Positions 1 to 10,744 of a DNA stretch of 50,009 bases are shown piece by piece; position 1 is the stretch's first letter; the number at the start of each line of letters is the position of its first letter. The stretch comes from Symbiodinium natans (Eukaryota > Sar > Dinophyceae > Suessiales > Symbiodiniaceae). The translations under genes and the position numbers were made by a program. The stretch spans positions 190,001-240,009 of the forward strand of contig CAJNDS010000071.1 of NCBI GenBank assembly GCA_905221605.1, in the 5' to 3' direction. The notes under the pieces were generated by a model. The model was not told the origin of the DNA. It worked only from the letters and a program-made list of their open reading frames with translations, and did no database searches.

Positions 1-1480
1 AAAACCCCAAACCCTAAACCCTAAAAACCCTACGCCAGGCCATGAAGAAGGTGAAGAAGATCCTGGCCGAGCCCCTGCTTGATTTGGGGTTTAGGGTTTA
101 GAGTTTAGGGTTTTAGGGTTTAGGGTTTAGGGTTTAGGGTTTAGGGGTACCTTCTTGGGGTCCTTATTGTATAGGAATCCTACTATTTGGGGGGTGTATT
201 TAGGGGTGCAATCCTGGGTTTGACAGAGGGGTTTCGGGTTTCCGAAGGGCAGCCCGCCTCAGGAGAAAGCCGGAAGTCTTCCGCAGGCGGTCTCTGAGGA
301 GGAGTGCGGTTGTGGGGCCCGCGAGTTGAGATGTCCAAACGTCGATGCTTTGCGAGAACATTCGCTAAGTCTTGGGATTCTGGGCTTCCTCCTTTTTGTG
401 TACTCCCGTTTTAGGGTTTAGGGGTTAGGGGTTTAGGGTATAGTGTACTCCTTCTTCTACAAGCACCCCCCACAAGGAGGGCCCTAGTTGTGGGAAGAAA
501 GCAGTTGCACACCAGCGGAAGGGAGGGGTGATCATGGGTCCTTTTTGGTAGCTACTATAGAGAGGATAGAGTCCAAAAAGAAATATGGTTCAGGCCAGCT
601 TGCACATGAGTGTTGCATGATTTTTGCTTTTTGATGTCGCATAGTGCCCTTGCTGACGCCGCCGCCGCCGCCGCCGCTGCTGCTGCTGCTGCTGTCACAG
701 CAACAGCGTCTTACACCTACACTTGCTACTGTTGCGTGCTCATTCCCTGAAGCTGTTTCCTTCCATGGCTCGCCCTGTCGCCCTCCTTGCCTCACAGCTT
801 GATGCACACGCATGTGGGCCACGATATGCCTTGATCATGTCTCGCCCTAGCACACATGACGCCTGCACCCGCCCACCGACCCCCCCGTGCGCGGATGCAC
901 ACGTACACGCATGCTGTAGCACGACTGCCACCGTGCAGGAATTTGAGAGGATTGCAGCGGCAGCCGCCCAAACAGCTGACGACGAGCCCATGGCTTGGCA
1001 TGCTAGGGACGTCGGATGCACACAGGCCAGTTCGGTTGAGGTCGCAATGCTACTGAGCTAGGCCCTAAACCCAAAGCATCTCCCAAACCAAGGTTCTCAA
1101 CCAAAGCCATATTCGGGACGAGCGAGGGAATCCAGCGCCGGAAGGCCTGCGGCTATTTACAGAACTCCGCAGGCAATATTTGCGGGTTTTCGATTTTGGG
1201 GGGTACCTTATTGGGATACTTTTTGTAAAGGAATCCTACTACTTGGGGGTCTAGATTTTCGCCAACCCCCACCTCATACTGAGGAGTACAGCATACATGA
1301 AATTCTGGTAGGGATCCCAAGATAAAGTTAAGTCGCAGTCCTTAAATGAAGGGGTCTTAGGGTTCTCGAAGCGGCACGAATCCTCATAGCACAAAGAGAA
1401 GTCTGGACCACACCAGTTTCGAGCCCAAAGCCCGAGCCCGAGGATATGCGCTAGGGTTCAGAGTTGTCCAGAGATGTCCA
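1..1480. other. Repeat-rich stretch without a supportable gene
   Basis: Holds telomeric tracts (1-31, 83-147, 407-440), a GCC/GCT triplet run near 658-692 and two copies of a short element beginning GGGGTACCTT (about 145-195 and 1199-1250). Open frames of 60-110 codons near 530-1060 overlap one another on both strands and have the composition of chance frames, so no gene is called. Confidence 0.5.
83..147. repeat. Interstitial telomeric array (TTTAGGG)n
   Basis: About nine imperfect TTTAGGG units. A short CCCTAAA array on the opposite orientation lies at 1-31, so the window opens with two facing telomeric tracts separated by about 50 bases of other sequence. It is not a chromosome end, because ordinary sequence continues on both sides. 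Confidence 0.9.
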
Positions 1481-1633
1481 ATGGCCTTGGAAAATGATGA
1501 TGGGTGCCCGCGCACCTACATCCCAGACCAGGACGTTCTTCTTCAAGAAGTTCAGGAGGAAATCTCACGCGCACGCGATGAGAATGTCAGCACCTTACTT
1601 GCCGGCGTGCGGAGGGTCTTTCATTACGCTTAA
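1481..1633 (+). CDS. Exon-like ORF, hydrophilic, function unknown
   Basis: ATG at 1481 opens a 50-codon frame ending TAA at 1631-1633. The product begins MALENDDGCPRTYIPDQD and continues as a charged, probably helical stretch (VLLQEVQEEISRARDEN) before LLAGVRRVFH. The amphipathic pattern looks more like protein than the competing frame on the same strand. It is probably one exon of a broken or unresolved gene. No family is recognised and no partner exon was found nearby. Confidence 0.3.
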   Translation: MALENDDGCPRTYIPDQDVLLQEVQEEISRARDENVSTLLAGVRRVFHYA

Positions 1634-1689
1634 CGGCTACAGCGACATGATTGCATGTACTTGAAACTCATGGATTGTTGTTGTTGTTC

Positions 1690-1703
1690 TTAGTAGTAGT
1701 AGC

Positions 1704-1738
<35 letters not shown>

Positions 1739-1806
1739 CAGTAGTAGTAGCAGTAGTAGTAGTAGTAGCAGCAGCAGTAGTAGTAGTAGTAGCAGCAGCA
1801 GCAGGA
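1690..1806. repeat. (AGT/AGC)n trinucleotide microsatellite
   Basis: About 38 consecutive triplets alternating AGT and AGC blocks. It follows the exon-like ORF at 1481-1633 and is not inside an open frame that looks coding. Confidence 0.95.
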
Positions 1807-1843
1807 GTAGGGCTTTAGTTGTGGTAACTATACTTCTAGCCTT

Positions 1844-3510
1844 ATGCAGGGCTGTAGCGCTTGGCTTCCTTGTGAAAGATTTTCACATGCGAGCTCCCAA
1901 CATCTTGGTTTAGGGTTTAGGGTTCAGTTTAAAGACCCAGGAGAGGAAGCTGGAAGCGTCCTTGCCCCGGGCTCAGATCTGTCAGTCCCCAAAATCCCAC
2001 CGTCGGTTCTTGGTAGGAACCCTAAACCCCAAACCCTAAACCCTAAACCCGAAACCGAATCTACGTTTTAACGGAGGGCTCAACCGTGCAAACCCTTGGT
2101 GGCCCCCAGTGGTACCCTTCACCCTTCTTTTGGTTCTGGGTTCCCTGATAAAGTGTTGCTGGGTCACTAAGAACCTGGAAGATGGATGGTGTCTCCGGTC
2201 GTCAGGGTTTCAGCCTTTAGAGTTTGGACCTGAGCACCTACCTGGGACCTACCTGGTTTCAGGTCGCATGCTGTGGGGCATGGGCACGGGGCCAAATAAC
2301 CCTTAGGATGTTGAGGCGAACTTGAAGTCAACGCGAGAGCCCAGTCCAAGCCCTGTAATCTGAGCCCGGTTGAGCAAACATGTGATGCCGTGTGTATATG
2401 CGAAAATGCGTTTGTGCGTGTATGTGTGTGTGCGTGCATGCGAGCATACGTGCGTATGGCGGCGCGCGCATAAGCGTTCGTGCGACTGCGCGTGCGTCTG
2501 AGTGCGCCCCCGCCCGCATGGCGTGCCGGCGTGCCTGCGTGCCGGCACGCTTCCATGTCTATTCTTGTTTGTATGTATATACCTGTTACTACTGACTTCC
2601 GTATTTATACATTTGTGGTTTCACATTTTGCTTATTTGCATTCGCATACTTTCTATTCAAAAACTATACGCAGTTTACAGAGAGAGAGAGAGAGAGTCCT
2701 TGCAGCTTCTGCTCCAGGAACGGATTGACGAACTTCTCTCTTCTTGGCTTGGCTGCCTTCGCCATTGACCGCTTCTGCCTCAACTGGCAGTTTGCGTTTC
2801 TTACTGAGACTGGTTCTAAGTAGGAAGTTGGGGAATTCGGGTCCCTGTATCGCCCCTCCCCAAAAGGGAAATATAGGGGGAGAACCTTTCAGGTTTCAGA
2901 GCAGTATCGGGCGTATAGTAAGCTCTACTGAGGCTTGTGGACTAGCAGCCGCCGTTGTATCCAAGAGCACCCTCAATTCTTCGCAAGCTTCCCATAGGCG
3001 TTAGCGACATCACCTGCGATTGGTGGTCCGGCTTGTGCCCGGGGCTCAGCGTGAAGGTACGGCAGTCGGTGTGGAAATCGGTCGGGCTGGGCAGGGTATC
3101 CCGAGGCCGAGACATCTCCACAGACCTGAGCTACGTCTACGCAGCGCCCTCAGAATGGACAAGCCTGAGGTCAAGAGCGTTTCTTCAGCCTTTGTTTCGA
3201 TTCCATTGACCCACACCCTTCCTGCCGTGGAACGAAACATGCCGACCACAAGCCGAAGCTAATCTTTGCCATCCCAAGATCTCTTCGTTCGCGTGGGCCT
3301 GGCACTCAGACGCGGCTCCAGAAAAAACAGAAGCGTGCGCGCCCGTTTTCAGGCTTTCGGGTTCATGTTTCGGCCGAGGTTGCGAAAGGGTTTGGGTGTA
3401 CTTGAAACTGCTCGGTTGGCTTTGTGAGGAGGGTGGCTTTTGGGGTGGTAAGCTGAGAAATCTTCACACATGTCACGATCCGAGGACTTCTCCGTGTCAT
3501 GGGTTCTGGC
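1844..3510. other. Spacer with weak open frames
   Basis: Contains a short telomeric tract (about 2021-2049), an element related to those at 45.43 and 46.59 kb (2107-2175), a (GA)n run near 2680-2694 and several frames of 60-90 codons with no recognisable domain. A frame around 3020-3262 is the most protein-like, but nothing confirms it. Confidence 0.4.
2389..2560. repeat. Alternating purine-pyrimidine (GT/GC-rich) tract
   Basis: Dominated by TGTG, TGCG, CGTG and GCGC steps for about 170 bases. Long low-complexity frames on both strands here (rich in R, H, T, A) are composition artefacts. Such a tract could adopt Z-DNA, which is inference only. Confidence 0.7.
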
Positions 3511-3520
3511 CGCCCTGGTA

Positions 3521-3596
3521 GTTTAGGGTTTAGGGTTTAGGGTTTAGGGTTTAAGGTTTAGGGTTTAGGGTTTAGGGTTTAGGGTTTAGGGTTTAG
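3521..3596. repeat. Interstitial telomeric array, G-rich strand forward
   Basis: About eleven TTTAGGG units with one TTTAAGG variant. The next array (3717-3780) has the opposite orientation, leaving about 120 bases between two inverted telomeric tracts. Confidence 0.97.
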
Positions 3597-3716
3597 TTGT
3601 GGTGTCGTGTGGTGGTCTGGTCCGCAGGGACACAACTAGAGCGGCTCTAAGAATCTGGGATTGAGGCTGACCCACGACATTCGTGCATCAGGATTTGCAT
3701 GAAAGATGTGTGCAAG

Positions 3717-3780
3717 CCCTAAACCCTAAACGCTAAACCCTAAACCCTAAACCCCAAACCCTAAACCCTAAACCCTAAAC
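3717..3780. repeat. Interstitial telomeric array, C-rich strand forward
   Basis: About nine CCCTAAA units with single-base variants (CGCTAAA, CCCCAAA). It is inverted relative to 3521-3596. Confidence 0.97.
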
Positions 3781-3898
3781 TGCATGACTTGTCACGCTTG
3801 CCGTGATCGATGCATAGATTCAGACACGGTAGCTCGCCAGCTTGGCTTCAACCTCTACCAGATCAGCGCGCAGCGAGGGCGGCGGTCTTACCCATGCC

Positions 3899-4014
3899 TA
3901 CTTGGAGGTTCATGGGGTAGTTGTAAGTAGGGTTCTTAATTCTGGCAGCTATACTTCAAACCCTACTTAGGGTACTTGAAACCTTGCTTCTAACGACCCC
4001 TGAACCTCCAAGTA
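3899..4014. mobile_element. MITE-like element, family A, copy 1
   Basis: A 116-bp element with terminal inverted repeats: it starts TACTTGGAGGTTCATGGG and ends in the imperfect complement (CCCTGAACCTCCAAGTA). Two further copies with the same termini are at 5472-5819 and 33088-33197. It has no coding capacity, so it would be a non-autonomous element. Confidence 0.75.
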
Positions 4015-4062
4015 CTGTCAAGAGGGCTTTCTTTCTGGCTCCCGTGCTTCTTCAACCCCCTG

Positions 4063-4190
4063 GCTCTTCGTAGGGAATGAGGGAACTAGGGCCCCATGCA
4101 TACCTTTTTTTGGGGTAATAGAGCGTGCCCTCATTCTCTCATTCCTAATATAGGGGTACCCTCATTCTCTCATTCCCTACTAAGAACCAG
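4063..4190 (+). mobile_element. Introner-like inverted-repeat element, family B
   Basis: Runs from GCTCTTCGTAGGGAATGAGG to TTCCCTACTAAGAACCAG, with ends that are inverted complements and match the element at 16834-16929. The left end carries GC where the others carry GT, so if it is an intron it would be GC-AG. Flanking sequence can be read open, but coding identity is weak here, so the intron role rests on its relatives. Confidence 0.6.
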
Positions 4191-4398
4191 CCAGTCAAGC
4201 TCCTGAGCTGCTCCCTTGGGACAGAGGCAGCTGGATGCCACGGCAGCCGCTCTGGAGCTGGCGAAGTCGGCTCCAACCTCAGCAGTGCACAGTGCGGGAG
4301 GACGAAGGGGACTGGATGAAGGCTTCATCTTGAGGGTACAGGGTTTAGGGCTTCGGGGTTTAGGGTTTAGGGATGTTTAGGGTTGAGGGTTTAGGGTT

Positions 4399-4623
4399 TA
4401 GGGGTTAAGAAGAATGCTCCTGTCAGTAGACTCAGCCATGACTTCCCAACCTAGGGCTCCAGTCTTTGTTCCGACTCCTGAGTTCGTGGTTGTCACAGCT
4501 GGCTGTACACGCGTGGCTGCGGGATGCGAAGCACCGACCTGGTCTGACTGTAAGCAGGTGCTGAAGCAGATCAAAAAGCTGGTCGGCGGCGGCAAGGACA
4601 GGGCTTCAGCTGCAGCAACATAA
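4399..4623 (+). CDS. Exon-like ORF, unknown, ends LVGGGKDRASAAAT
   Basis: Follows a telomeric tract ending TTAAG (a possible acceptor). The frame with ATG at 4414 gives a protein-like segment containing APVFVPTPEFVVVTAG and, further on, QVLKQIKKLVGGG, with stop at 4621-4623. It may be the 3' end of a small gene whose earlier exons flank the family B element at 4063-4190. No family is recognised. Confidence 0.35.
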
Positions 4624-4639
4624 AATTGCACAAGACAGC

Positions 4640-5470
4640 CAACCTTGCATGTGGCCCCCTTCCCCTGCAAAACTTGCCGATAGTCCTAAGCTCTTGTCTT
4701 AGACCAAGGCTGAAGGTTGTTCTTTCTCACTCCCCTCAGCCCCCAACGTACCACGAGCTGGAGAGGCGCCAAGCAAGGTGGTCGATGTGGAAGCAACTAC
4801 GAAGAAGCCGTGACCGCATTGCACCTCCGAAGCATGTGGAAAGAGGTGGCCAGAGGTGGGATTAGGTGCTACGGATCAAAGGTTGGAGGTATGCCCCGCG
4901 TTACGTGACACTTGTGACTCACTTGTGCCTGAGCTTTGTTACATCAAGAAGCTGGCACCTCTTAGGGTGTTGAAGTGGGTAGCACTTACCCTCGAGCTCT
5001 TACACCATGCTGGTGGCAGAGAGCATATGGACGTCGGGTTGAAGCGCAGGGTTTCCAAGGCCTCGCCCCAACACAACTCCGAGTGGAAGATTTCCAACAT
5101 GAAGGCTAGGGGCTTCTACAATACGCGTAATTTCAATATCAACATGAACATTCGTATCAGCAAGAATAGCAATATATATATATATATATATACTTTTTTT
5201 CGGGCCAGGGGATTTAAACTGCGGGGGACGCTGATTCATGGACACTCTAAACCCTGAACTTGCTCACGAATGGACACTTTGCATCCCTGCAGTGTGATTT
5301 AAAGGCAGGTGGAGAACAAAGAGAAGACCCTAAACCCTAAACCCTAAATACCCAAATACCCTAAACCCTAGGGAAGTGGGGGGGGGGGGGGGGGGGGGGG
5401 GGGCGGAATGTCTTCGCGGACTCGAAGAGGGCCTGCGAGGCGAAGGTGGGGCTGCGCAGGGGAGACCCTA
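4640..5470. other. Spacer with exon-like fragment and simple repeats
   Basis: A frame near 4717-4908 includes NYEEAVTALHLRSMWKEVA, which is protein-like but isolated. Beyond it lie a (TA)n run near 5171-5190, a telomeric tract (5327-5370) and a run of about 26 G at 5378-5403. Confidence 0.4.
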
Positions 5471-5471
5471 T

Positions 5472-5819
5472 CTTGGAGGTTCATGGTACTTACTCACCAC
5501 TTGTAAGGGGTTGAGGGTTTTAGGGTTTTAGGGTTTTAGGGTTTAGGGTTTAGGGTTTAGGGTTTAGGGTTTAGGGGTACTTACTAACCACTTGTAACTG
5601 TACTTATAACCCACTTATAAGCCCCTTAAGTGCCCTAGTCTGGTTATAAGTACACTTGCAAGTACAGTTATAACTGGTTATAGGCAATACTAACCACTTA
5701 TCACTGGGCTTATAACCCTACTCATATTTGGGATAACCCCTATAAGGCCCTTTAGGGGCATTATAAGTAGGGTTATAAGTACAGTTATAGTTGGTTTGTA
5801 AGTACCATGAACCTCCAAG
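5472..5819. mobile_element. MITE-like element, family A, copy 2, split by telomeric repeats
   Basis: The terminal inverted repeats are perfect over 22 bases (CTTGGAGGTTCATGGTACTTAC and its complement). The interior is rich in TTATAAG and ACTTATAACC motifs. A telomeric array (5511-5573) interrupts it and is bordered on both sides by near-identical copies of GTACTTACTxACCACTTGTAA (about 5486-5506 and 5576-5597). Removing the array and one border copy would give a shorter element closer to the other copies. Confidence 0.8.
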
Positions 5820-6980
5820 TAGGGGCCTGTGGAGTTGGGATGGGGTAACTTCGGGTAGTTCACATTGAAAACTATATTGGGCGTAACGAGGTATACTGGG
5901 AGTTCGGCTCCTGTATCAGCCTTTATCAGTTTTACCTATCAGTAGCTGTGCCTTTGCAGTTCAATCCCTGGACCAGGGTTTAGGGTTTAGGGTTTAGGGT
6001 TTAGGGTTTGGGGTTTAAATAAAGCTCATGCTCGACAGCCCACAAGATCAAATAGCATGCAGAAAGTCCAGAAAAATTGCAGAGGCACGCGCCAGCTAGA
6101 CAAGCCTGTTTCACACGAAGGGGGTTCCCCAGCGGCTTGTGCCTGTGATGCCACCCTAAACCCGAAACCCTAAACCCTGAACCCCTTGGACTCCTCGCAG
6201 AGTAATTAGCGTTTCAATGCAGCTAACGATCGTCGGGTGAAGGGGGGGGAAAGGGGTAAACCCTGAGCCCTGAAACCCTAAACCCTCAAACCCCTAAACC
6301 CCAAAGCACTGGACAATTATGTTCGAAAAGCTCGTGGATGGGAAGGCAGTGGCTTTGCCATTAGTTTTGTTTGGGGTTGAGGCTGAGGGTTCAGAGTTTT
6401 CGGGGTTCATCAGCGTAGTGTGATTCTTCAAGTTTCCGCAGAATCCTGACTCTTGAACTGTGATCCTACAGCTTCCGTTGTGAGCCTCCATGTCGAACTG
6501 GAAGACGCAGTTTTTCGCAGTCCGCTGGGGATCATGAAGATGATTTTTTCAAACGGCTTGTGCCCTCGATAGCACCTCCCGAGCACGAGGCTGCCAGCAA
6601 AGATAAAGGCTTCATTCTCTACATGATGGTTCCTTTTGGGCTTTTCTTTTCTTATACGGAGACCTTCTATGTGGGTACGCAAATGGGGACCAGAGTTTAG
6701 CGAACTGCACATCATGTGTCCTTCTGCAATGATGCGCACCTCAGATTCGGCTGCCGCACGACGACTCGAGCTCTAGATATTCTAGATGACGCCAGAGAGA
6801 GAGAGAGAGAGAGGTATAGTTACCAGAATCAGACCCCTTCTTCTGACTACCCTTGAACCCGCCCAGTAAAGTCCCAGAAATCCTGAAGCAATTAACGCGC
6901 GCCGGGCCTCTGCAGCGTCCAAACATGCCTTTCCTTCTGGCTCCCTGCACGGGGAACCCAAGAGCCACACATGCACAAGA
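5820..6980. other. Spacer; no gene supported
   Basis: Contains telomeric tracts at about 5977-6016, 6153-6180 and 6265-6302 and a (GA)n run at 6793-6812. Minus-strand frames at 6428-6739 and 6741-6968 are open but show no recognisable motif. Confidence 0.4.
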
Positions 6981-6986
6981 ACAACA

Positions 6987-7074
6987 GGGTTTAGGGTTTA
7001 GGGTTTAGGGTTTAGGGTTTAGGGTTTAGGGTTTAGGGTTTAGGGTTTAGGGTTTAGGGTTTAGGGTTTAGGGT
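6987..7074. repeat. Interstitial telomeric array (TTTAGGG)n
   Basis: About 12 perfect tandem units, among the most regular in the window. Confidence 0.98.
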
Positions 7075-7076
7075 TC

Positions 7077-8538
7077 AGGAAAGCGGGCAGGCTGAGGACA
7101 GCGAAATATTGTTCTGCTTTGGGAATCATGCCCTCACTGTTGTAGGTGGGTCTGACCTCCCTTTTTGATCAAACGCCTGCCGCCTTCAGCTTGCGCGAGT
7201 CGCTGCGGCCATTTCCTGTGACAACCGTGCTGTGGTCCTGCGCCTCACCCGATTTCTGAGGGATGTGTCCTGGCAGGGGCCTTTGATGGCCTTTGCCTGG
7301 CTTCTGGGCGGCGGTGTCCGCGGCTGCTTCTCGCGACCTTATCGTCGCCTGGATCACTTCTCACCTCCCCATTCTGCCCGGAGTGGGAGGGAGCACGGGC
7401 CCGACTTGCTACGGCTACCGAGTGGTCCCACCAGGCCCTACGTGCGCATGAGGCCCTTCGTGAGCGATTGTGGGAGTGGCTTTTGTCTCAGGGCCGAGCG
7501 TGATGCTGGCCGAGACCAATTTCGAGGTGCCTGGTATCCACCTGGTTGCTCTGGAATAAGTGCCACGGTGACCGCGCCTCATTTTGTCTCCTATGACTGC
7601 CTCAGCTTGTAGGAGTTTCGAACACTTGGAGGAATAAGTTCCTCTTTGACCGCGCCCCTTTCGGTTAGGGCTTAGATAGCTTGGTTTCCTCCCTTTTCCC
7701 TCCTTTTCTGCCTGCACTCCTGTGCATGCGCCGCGGCTGCTTGTCGGATTCTTCCGCCTCTAGCCTGCACTTGGCCCGTTTTGATCTTTGAGTGGCACCG
7801 TACAGTTTCTTTGGGTCCCTGTGTGGCCCCAGACTGCTCCGGATTCAAGTATCACTGAAGCCACGGAGGTCCACTGCACCGCTTTTGCTCGTGTCCTTGT
7901 GTTTTTGTTCATTTGTGAGTTGCTGGTGACCGGTCTTATCTTGTGAGGACCGCTGTGCGGGTCAGCATTTTGCACCCGCGGCCTGTCAGGTCTCTTAACT
8001 ACCCGTTGCGGAGCAGGTTGACATTTCTTCAATATCAATATTAATATCATGTTTTGGGAGAGAGAGAGAGAGAGAAGCTGGTGTTGTGCAGAGTGGTGCT
8101 GCCCTCTGCTGGGTTGTCTGGCTTTTGCCTTTGTTGTTTGATGTTGTTTGTTTGCGCGCGTGTGTAGACGAAGAGGGCACGGTTGCTGGGCTCGGGCGTC
8201 AGGCTCCTCGCAAACTTTATTGCAAAGTTGAGCATCTTCTTCGCAGTTGGCTGTAACAATGGATACTGGAGTCTGTCTGGGTGTCGTACTCGCTGTGAGC
8301 AAAAAAATGTCGCTATTGTACATGCACCATGTGTTGTCCAGTACCCTGGACTGTTCCCGGCACATGCTGCACGTCAGCCGTCACGCCAGCCTCTGGCCAG
8401 CACACTTGGAGCTCAGCCCCACAAGATCGGTGCAGATGTCTGCAGGTCAACAACTCAAGGACACTATGCTTCCCCCCATTCTGTTTTGTACACGAAGCTA
8501 GCCTGCCATTTCCGAATTCTTCAACCACCAAGTGCGCC
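7077..8538. other. Upstream region of the ankyrin gene; no supported gene
   Basis: Largely free of telomeric repeats, unlike its surroundings. Has a (GA)n run at 8059-8075. Competing open frames on both strands (7232-7612 plus, 7760-8365 minus) overlap without motifs. The stretch could hold 5' UTR or promoter sequence for the gene starting at 8539, but no diagnostic element is visible. Confidence 0.4.
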
Positions 8539-10740
8539 ATGGGAAAATGTATGAGCACTTCCGAAGGAGCACCTGGGGGTCGCTGCTCTTTGTTGTACGA
8601 ACAACATGCGCCGATGTGGGTGGTGAAAGTCGCAGACGTCTTGGCGATGTCCGAGGTTCGCCCCCATAAACTCCTGAAGGCGGAAGGTCTTCTGTCGGAA
8701 TGGAGCGCCGGGATGTTCACCATCTTTGTTTCACACCAGTGGCTGTCTATCCAGCACCCGGATCCGGATGCAGAACAGCTGCAAGTGCTGCAAGCAGTTT
8801 TGAGACGTCTCATTGCGAACACACTGAAAATCGACTTGGATGTGGCCTCGCAGTTTTTTGGCGGCAAAGTTGGGAAAGTAGAGATCGAGCGGTTAGGTGA
8901 GGCCTACATTTGGTTGGATTACTTCTGCGTTCCTCAGCTCTGGGAGGGTCAAGAGCTCCTGCTTCCAGAACAGACGCTATACATTCGAAGCATTCCGAAT
9001 TACGTGGACCACTGCTTCGTTTTTCTAGCTCTGGTACCCAGGGCCATTCACCGTCAAACTGGAGAGCCCTGTTCAGTCCACAGTTGGCTTCAACGAGGTT
9101 GGTGCCGCACGGAGCTTTGGTGCAATTTCCTGTCCACGAGATCGAAGCATCTGATTGTAGTAACTTACCTGCCCTTCATGAAGTTAGGGCACTTTGTTGC
9201 TCTTCGTTTGGCTGGGGTCTGGCTCACACATCTCCTACATGTTTAACTCAATTACGCAGGGGAGCGCTCGCTCGATAAGACAGCCAAGGTGGTGAAGAGT
9301 GAGGACAACGTGCAGTTCACCTCACCTCTGTGGCATCGATACCCAGTGCACTTGGGCGATTTTGCCATTGAGAAGGATCGGACTTCGTGCACGCTTGTCA
9401 TTCAGAAGGCTTTGAGCCAGTACATATCGGAGCTGCGTCAGGCAAAGCGCAAGAGAGTGGCCTACAGACTTTACCTTGCCCTCTTCGAAGCCATGACAGG
9501 CCTGGCCAGCAAGAGACGCAGTGTCAATGACTTCATGGAGGAGTTTTCCTTCTCCCAGCCCATCGAGCGTTGCGCTGGCCTTGGCCCGGTGGCTTGCGCT
9601 GCTCTTACGGGAGATCGCGATCTAGTCCGCAACCTGGTGAATGCCAAGGCCTGCCTGCAGACCCACGCGCCAGCCATGCCGGAAGTGATGTACGCGCCAG
9701 ACTACACACCCTTGCACCTGGCCTTATGGTTTAGACCCCACGACTTGCAGGTTGCGGAAACGCTCTTGGAGCTGCAGGCGGATCCTTGCGCCAGCACTAT
9801 CAATCTGTGCCCGCCTCTGGGCTATTGCCGGTCAGCTCGCGCCGTGGACCTCCTGATTCGGCATCGTGCAGGGGTGAACTTTCAGGGCAAGACACTTACA
9901 CAAGCTTGCCCCATTCACAATGTGACTTCGTATGGGGCCCCTTGCGAAGTGGTGTCCAGATTGATCGAGCTCCAAGCTGACGTGCATGGCGGAAGGGGGG
10001 GAAACGCCGCCCTGTCACCTCTGCACACAATCGCATCTGGGTTGATCTGGGATGTTTTTGAAAGGTCCATGTGGTCTCATCCCCTGCAGAACCCCTTTGA
10101 ACCCCATAGACTAAACTACCCTAAACCCTAAACCCTAAAGTTGACTCCAAGGCCTTTTCTGGCGATTCCAAGAACGACCTTCACAACGCGCAGCTGCTGC
10201 TGGACAGGAGGGCAGACGTCGATCAGGTTTGCCAACCCCAGGGGCTCTTCAGGGTCTTCGAGCTCTTGGCCACTCAGGGATCCTTGGGAATGGTTTTTTT
10301 TTTCATTTTTGGTGGCACTATAACTCCTAAGAAACAGCTGAAAATGTGATTTCTTTAGCTTTTTTTTAGTTTTTTGGGGCACTATAACTCCTAAGAAACA
10401 GCTAGAAATGTAATTTCTTGCTGGGGTTCCAAGTTCAGTATAGGCCAGGGCCATCTCCCGCTGCGCAAGACAGCCCCGAGCATTGACGACGCTTGTGAGC
10501 AACCTGAGCGCGACGCCCCTGGGTTGGTGCGCAGTTTTTGAGAACGAGGGGCTGTTGATCTTCCTGATTCGTGCATATGCGGATCCCGACATCAGGAGTA
10601 ACCGGGGTCTCCGACCCATTGACATCACCAGTTCTCGGCGAATCCGCGTGCTGCTCAGAGATCCCACGCCTTTGCGCATTGACCCTCTGGAGCAGAGCTT
10701 GGACCCTGAGCAGGATGAAATGGTGGTCGAGGTTTTGTAA
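8539..10740 (+). CDS. Ankyrin-repeat protein with N-terminal 'FVSHQW' domain
   Basis: The start is set at ATG 8539 because the N-terminus MGKCMS fits N-myristoylation (Gly2, Ser6) plus palmitoylation (Cys4), implying a membrane anchor (inference). Exon 1 (8539 to about 9216) encodes a domain with IFVSHQWL, HPDPD, IWLDYFCVPQ, a YVDHCFVFLAL strand and RGWCRTELW, a pattern seen in dinoflagellate ankyrin proteins and loosely like TIR/HET folds. One GT-AG intron that keeps frame is 9217-9264. Exon 2 (about 9265-10064) carries ankyrin repeats, e.g. TPLHLALWF…AETLLELQADP and LLIRHRAGVNFQG. Exon 3 (from 10143) has AQLLLDRRADVDQ. The last exon (about 10447-10740) has TPLGWCAVFENEG and ends MVVEVL, TAA at 10738-10740. 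That TAA is part of GTAAGG, a good splice donor, so the gene may continue. The exon 2/3 junction, containing a CCCTAAA tract, is unresolved. Likely a signalling or scaffold protein. Confidence 0.8.
9217..9264 (+). other. Short intron in the ankyrin gene
   Basis: A 48-base GT-AG interval whose removal joins …HFVALRLAG to RSLDKTAKVVK in frame at phase 0. Without removal, the upstream frame stops at 9244-9246. Alternative acceptors one or two codons away are possible. Confidence 0.55.
10314..10419. repeat. Direct repeat inside ankyrin-gene intron
   Basis: Two nearly identical 42-base copies (10314-10355 and 10378-10419) begin GGCACTATAACTCCTAAGAA and are separated by a T-rich spacer. They lie between exons 3 and 4. 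They look like a local tandem duplication within an intron. Confidence 0.85.
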
Positions 10741-10744
10741 GGGG

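Noticed and set aside
1-147. A true chromosome end at the start of the window
   Set aside because: Telomeric units occur in both orientations and equally throughout the window, with normal sequence in between.
2167-2595. Long open frames on both strands rich in R, H, T and A
   Set aside because: They translate an alternating GT/GC tract; composition alone explains them.
7760-8365. 201-codon minus-strand frame
   Set aside because: No motif, rich in Q/T/S, crosses a (GA)n run and overlaps the probable 5' region of the ankyrin gene. It cannot be distinguished from a chance frame.
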